Shown: piece after piece, positions 61,052-64,000 of the stretch
Position numbering within the stretch: position 1 is the first letter of the stretch
How the letters are laid out: every line of letters starts with the position of its first letter
Source of the DNA: Leptospira langatensis
GTDB lineage: Bacteria; Spirochaetota; Leptospiria; Leptospirales; Leptospiraceae
DNA length: 64,000 bases
Assembly (NCBI RefSeq): GCF_004770615.1
Contig: NZ_RQER01000007.1
Coordinates: 62,001 to 126,000, forward strand
Direction: 5' to 3'
Notes under the pieces: model-generated
What the model was told of the DNA's origin: nothing
Seen by the model: only the letters and a program-made list of their open reading frames with translations
Databases searched by the model: none
Made by a program: the position numbers and the translations under genes

Positions 61052-61803
61052 GGTTCTCCCACCAAGAATATACGGATTTCGCCAAACGTTTTATGCTGCC
61101 GGATCGACACGATTCTCTGTTTACAGAGCTCCAGCATGGCAAGAAAGACGGCTACAATCTCTGCTTTCTCGGGCTTGACCGTAGAAAACAATTCTTCGAA
61201 AGAGATATCCGAACGTTCGGCGAGGAGTTCGGAGATGGAGACCATCTTTTCCTCGACAGAATATCGGTGGGGCGCGGTAAGTAAAGCGGGAATCTCCCCT
61301 TCCTCTCCGCCTTTTTCCAGGATCTCGTTAAAGGCGGAGATCAAATCCAAAAGACTGAGGTCCAGCCAAGATTCGGATTCGTCTATGACCTGGTTGGTCT
61401 CTCTCTGGAAAACCCCGGCTTGGGTTTTATCGATATCGGATAATTTCTGAGCGGTTAATTGGAATTTCTTATGTTCTAAAAGTTTTTCGACCAATTCAGG
61501 GGGAAGAGGAGGATCGTAATCCTCTTCTTCAAAGCCGGGATCAGGAAGCAAGGCCTTGGATTTTAGATATACAAGGTTGGCGGCCATAAGAGCGTATTCC
61601 GCTCCTACATCTATATGGATACTTTCAGAAATCTTAATGAAGTTTAGAAAGTCGTTCGTAATTCGAGAAAGGGTAACTTCGAATATATCGACCTTATAAC
61701 TTTCTATCAAAGACCAGAGAAGGCTCAAAGGCCCTTCCGTTATTCCACCTTCCGAGTTGTTCCACTGAACAACGAAGGAATTCCCGCCGTTCTCCCTCTC
61801 CAT
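61027..61803 (-). CDS. scpA: Segregation and condensation protein A
   Basis: A 258-residue kleisin. N-terminal SMC-binding segment EGPLSLLWSLIESYKVDIFE, then EYALMAANLVYLKSKALLP, and a C-terminal winged helix. It bridges SMC heads. It follows cheY by 10 bases and starts the scpAB-pheA-tyrA-aroA-cmk-rpsA run. Confidence 0.94.
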   Translation of the reverse strand: MERENGGNSFVVQWNNSEGGITEGPLSLLWSLIESYKVDIFEVTLSRITNDFLNFIKISESIHIDVGAEYALMAANLVYLKSKALLPDPGFEEEDYDPPLPPELVEKLLEHKKFQLTAQKLSDIDKTQAGVFQRETNQVIDESESWLDLSLLDLISAFNEILEKGGEEGEIPALLTAPHRYSVEEKMVSISELLAERSDISFEELFSTVKPEKAEIVAVFLAMLELCKQRIVSIRQHKTFGEIRIFLVGEPWNATKPV

Positions 61804-61813
61804 GATCTTTCTA

Positions 61814-62176
61814 TTAGGAATTCAGAGCTTTATCGGCCGCTTGTTGCAATCTTTCCGGAGAGAAAGGTTTTACTACGAAATCCTTTACTCCCATCTTGAT
61901 CGCTTTCGCAAGAAGTTCTTCCTGACCGAGTGCGGTCACCATAATAATGCGAGCCTTGGGATCCAATTTAAAGATCTCCTGAGCGGCTTCAATCCCGTCT
62001 TTTTCTCTCATGGTGATATCCATGGTGACTAGATCCGGTTTGATTGCCTTGTACTGGTCCACGGCAATATTTCCGTTTTCAGCTTCGCCGACGATCTCAT
62101 GCCCTCCGGCGACGAGTGCGTCCTTCACCATAGTTCGCATGAATTTTGCATCGTCTACTACGAGAATTCTGGCCAT
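61814..62176 (-). CDS. cheY: Chemotaxis response regulator CheY
   Basis: A 120-residue stand-alone receiver. Asp8/Asp9 (VVDDAKF), phosphoacceptor Asp53 (TMDITM), Thr81 and Lys103 (VVKPF) are intact. It carries the chemotaxis signal to the flagellar switch. Lies 2 bases after cheB. Leptospira has several CheY copies, so the paralogue is not certain. Confidence 0.92.
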   Translation of the reverse strand: MARILVVDDAKFMRTMVKDALVAGGHEIVGEAENGNIAVDQYKAIKPDLVTMDITMREKDGIEAAQEIFKLDPKARIIMVTALGQEELLAKAIKMGVKDFVVKPFSPERLQQAADKALNS

Positions 62177-62178
62177 AA

Positions 62179-63261
62179 TTAGTTTCCCCTTTCTTTAAGA
62201 ATGGAAAGTATCCTTGATGTTATTGCGCTTACAGGTTCCACGAATTGAACTCCACCCATTTCAATGGCTTGGCGATTCATTCCGAAGATTACCGAGCTTT
62301 CCTCGTCTTGAGCAACAGTAGAAGCTCCTGCTTCTCTCATTCTAAGAGTGGCAGCTGCTCCGTCCTTACCCATACCGGTCATTATTACACCGACCAAGGC
62401 GCTCCCGTATTCCCGGATTGCGCTGTCGAATAAAACTTCGACTGAGGGCCTGTGTCCATTTACAGGTGCTTCCCTGCCTAAGGCAATCCATTTCCGTCCT
62501 GCCCTAGATTCGATCTTCAAATGTGCGTCTCCCGGAGCAACATAACCGAAACCCGCACGAACTTCTTCGCCGTCCTCAGCTTCCTTAACGGTAATCTTTG
62601 AATGATCGTTTAGCCGAGAAGCAAAAGCTTTTGTAAAACCCACCGGCATGTGCTGTACGACGAAAATCGGAAGAGGAAAATTCTCCGGAAAATCAGAAAA
62701 AACAGTCTGTAATGCTTTTGGTCCGCCTGTAGAAGTCCCGATACATACCGCCTCTACGACTTTTTTTTCATCTTTGAAAATCTTATGACGAACCGCTTCC
62801 ACAAATTTTCTCGCATCGAGAACGGGAGACGTATGACGTACACTTTCAAAGTAAGAAAGGATCCGATTTCTTAAAACGGTTCCAATCTCTTCCGGATTGA
62901 ATTGATTCGAAGTGGAAGGCTTGGGAACGAAATCTATGGCTCCGTATTCCAATGCCTTGAAAGTCGCTTCCGCTCCATGCTGGGTCAAAACCGACAGCAT
63001 CATTACCGGAATGCCCATTTTTCGTTTCTGAAGTTCCTGAAGTGCAGAGAGTCCGTCCAGAACAGGCATCTCCACGTCTAGCACTACGAGATCCGGACGG
63101 AGCTTGGTTGCAAGTTCTATGCAATCCACACCCGTCTTGCCTGTTGCTATGACCTGGATCCTTTCATCCTTCTGGATCTGATCCGAAATAATATTTCTAA
63201 CTAAGAGAGAATCGTCAATGATTACGATCCTGATTGCCTGGTCCGTATGAGTACCTACCAC
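62179..63261 (-). CDS. cheB: Chemotaxis protein-glutamate methylesterase CheB
   Basis: A 360-residue protein with an N-terminal receiver ([11 protein letters not shown], phosphoacceptor in VVLDVEMP) and a C-terminal esterase with Ser/His/Asp catalytic motifs [21 protein letters not shown] and TGMGKDGA. It demethylates or deamidates receptors during adaptation. Starts with GTG, 18 bases after the CheC-like gene. Confidence 0.95.
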   Translation of the reverse strand: MVGTHTDQAIRIVIIDDSLLVRNIISDQIQKDERIQVIATGKTGVDCIELATKLRPDLVVLDVEMPVLDGLSALQELQKRKMGIPVMMLSVLTQHGAEATFKALEYGAIDFVPKPSTSNQFNPEEIGTVLRNRILSYFESVRHTSPVLDARKFVEAVRHKIFKDEKKVVEAVCIGTSTGGPKALQTVFSDFPENFPLPIFVVQHMPVGFTKAFASRLNDHSKITVKEAEDGEEVRAGFGYVAPGDAHLKIESRAGRKWIALGREAPVNGHRPSVEVLFDSAIREYGSALVGVIMTGMGKDGAAATLRMREAGASTVAQDEESSVIFGMNRQAIEMGGVQFVEPVSAITSRILSILKERGN

Positions 63262-63279
63262 GATTTACAAGCCTAACGA

Positions 63280-64000
63280 TTAAAACTTCGGAAGCAAGCT
63301 CATGAGCTCGTCAAAATCCGGGAGGAATAAAAGGACTCCCAAGAGATTGTTTCCCTCATGATTGAATTCGGTAAGCATACTTAAGAATTTCGTTCTTTCC
63401 GGTTTCACCACATCCAAAACTTCGAGGAAGGTCCCTTCCACAAGCTCAGGAACGTCAGGCATCACAGCGACTTTGGCCTTGTTCGAGATAGAGTTCAATA
63501 CGGAAGCACAGACGATATTGGAAACCTCCGAGAGAACGCTTTTCGTATCGTCGTCCAGAACGTCTCCATTGGTCACCGTATCTAGCAATTCTCTGGCAAG
63601 GTTCTTTGCGTTCTCTCGGGAGAACATCATAAGCATATTCCCGTTCAGATCCCCGTTCATACGGACCTTCATTCCATAGAATTTATCGTCGGAGAATCGG
63701 ATCTCTGCTGCGAGGCCTTCCTTGTCGTTCATGATGATCTCAGGAATGAAAAGGTCCACGTTCCGATTCAGGATCTGAGAAAGCACCATTCCGGCATTCA
63801 TCATTCCTGTATTCACCACGGATTCGATCTTCTTGATCTGCTCTTTCGTGAGATTGCCGGTGAAGTCCTTGGAATGCTGAACGGACATCATTCTCTGTTT
63901 CTTTTGCTCCAAGAAACCCTCGATGATATGGTCCGCTCTCTTCTTCTCTTCTGCAGTGATATCGTCGGAGATAAGTTCTCGGATATGGGATCTGTATTCT
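63280..64000 (-). CDS. CheC/CheX-like chemotaxis phosphatase, partial (runs off right edge)
   Basis: The frame is open to the window edge; residues upstream of the first in-window TTG (63912) read as coding (RELISDDITAEEKKRADHII), so the true start lies beyond or is uncertain. The visible part has the two-fold CheC layout, with helix motifs NTGMMNAGMVLSQIL and LSEVSNIVCASVLNSI, the latter fitting the CheY-P phosphatase site (E..N). It ends LLFLPDFDELMSLL. CheC-type proteins dephosphorylate CheY-P. Precedes cheB and cheY in a chemotaxis operon. Confidence 0.85.
   Translation of the reverse strand, partial: EYRSHIRELISDDITAEEKKRADHIIEGFLEQKKQRMMSVQHSKDFTGNLTKEQIKKIESVVNTGMMNAGMVLSQILNRNVDLFIPEIIMNDKEGLAAEIRFSDDKFYGMKVRMNGDLNGNMLMMFSRENAKNLARELLDTVTNGDVLDDDTKSVLSEVSNIVCASVLNSISNKAKVAVMPDVPELVEGTFLEVLDVVKPERTKFLSMLTEFNHEGNNLLGVLLFLPDFDELMSLLPKF

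Overview
The window is a continuous, densely coded stretch of spirochaete chromosome, almost certainly Leptospira. The main evidence is the paired flagellar sheath genes flaA2-flaA1, a LysM lipoprotein that matches LruA/LipL71, a GreA fused to a very long helical N-terminus (a spirochaete form), many spirochaete-style lipoproteins, and frequent TTG starts with start/stop overlaps. I see no insertion sequence, prophage, CRISPR array, rRNA or tRNA. Nearly all of the window looks like core chromosome, and I cannot name the species from sequence alone.

Layout. 1-6434 (minus): an envelope operon running STAS protein, 1009-residue AsmA/YdbH-like protein, DUF1318 lipoprotein and a TolB-like propeller lipoprotein that leaves the left edge. 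6633-11623 (plus): a GT2/GT-C lipid-linked glycosylation pair and a PAS histidine kinase. 11645-18770 (minus): fatty acid hydroxylase, membrane AraC regulator, SDR protein, purB, a kinase-fold protein and a peptide-binding lipoprotein. 18888-26339 (minus): nadC-rel, lruA, STAS, fur-tgt and an LptE-like lipoprotein, with a secreted M23 protein divergent to it (26430-28241, plus). 28310-33276 (minus): greA, then a PUR-fold gene followed by flaA2 and flaA1 behind a sigma-28-like promoter. 33550-37715 (minus): two unknowns, then rnd-radA. 37822-42179 (plus): GH36 alpha-galactosidase, a small lipoprotein and a DUF4105 (Lnb-like) protein. 42162-45091 (minus): histone-deacetylase-like enzyme, an unknown protein and a response-regulator/PP2C phosphatase in one tight operon, head to head with pyk. 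47008-63261 (minus): MscS channel, aroB-nudix-rnc, acpP, fabG, plsX-rpmF, hisG-TPR-rpsA-cmk-aroA-tyrA-pheA-scpB-scpA, cheY-cheB and a CheC-like gene cut by the right edge.

How the genes fit together. The right third is a housekeeping block that joins aromatic amino acid synthesis (aroB, aroA, tyrA, pheA), phospholipid and fatty acid initiation (plsX, fabG, acpP), translation (rpsA, rpmF), chromosome segregation (scpAB) and chemotaxis. The left part is dominated by envelope biogenesis: lipid transport, LPS assembly, lipid-linked glycosylation and lipoproteins. Partner-switching proteins recur: two STAS proteins and one RsbU-like phosphatase.

The most promising leads are: (a) the AsmA/YdbH-like plus DUF1318-lipoprotein operon as a spirochaete counterpart of the E. 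coli YdbH-YnbE-YdbL intermembrane lipid bridge; (b) the PUR nucleic-acid-binding protein as first gene of the flagellar sheath operon with a sigma-28-like promoter; (c) the deacetylase/unknown/PP2C operon; (d) the DUF4105 protein with its small lipoprotein partner; (e) a kinase-fold protein that keeps its catalytic residues; (f) a UNCG-tetraloop hairpin and a long inverted repeat upstream of acpP. All functional statements rest on reading motifs and gene context; no database search was run.
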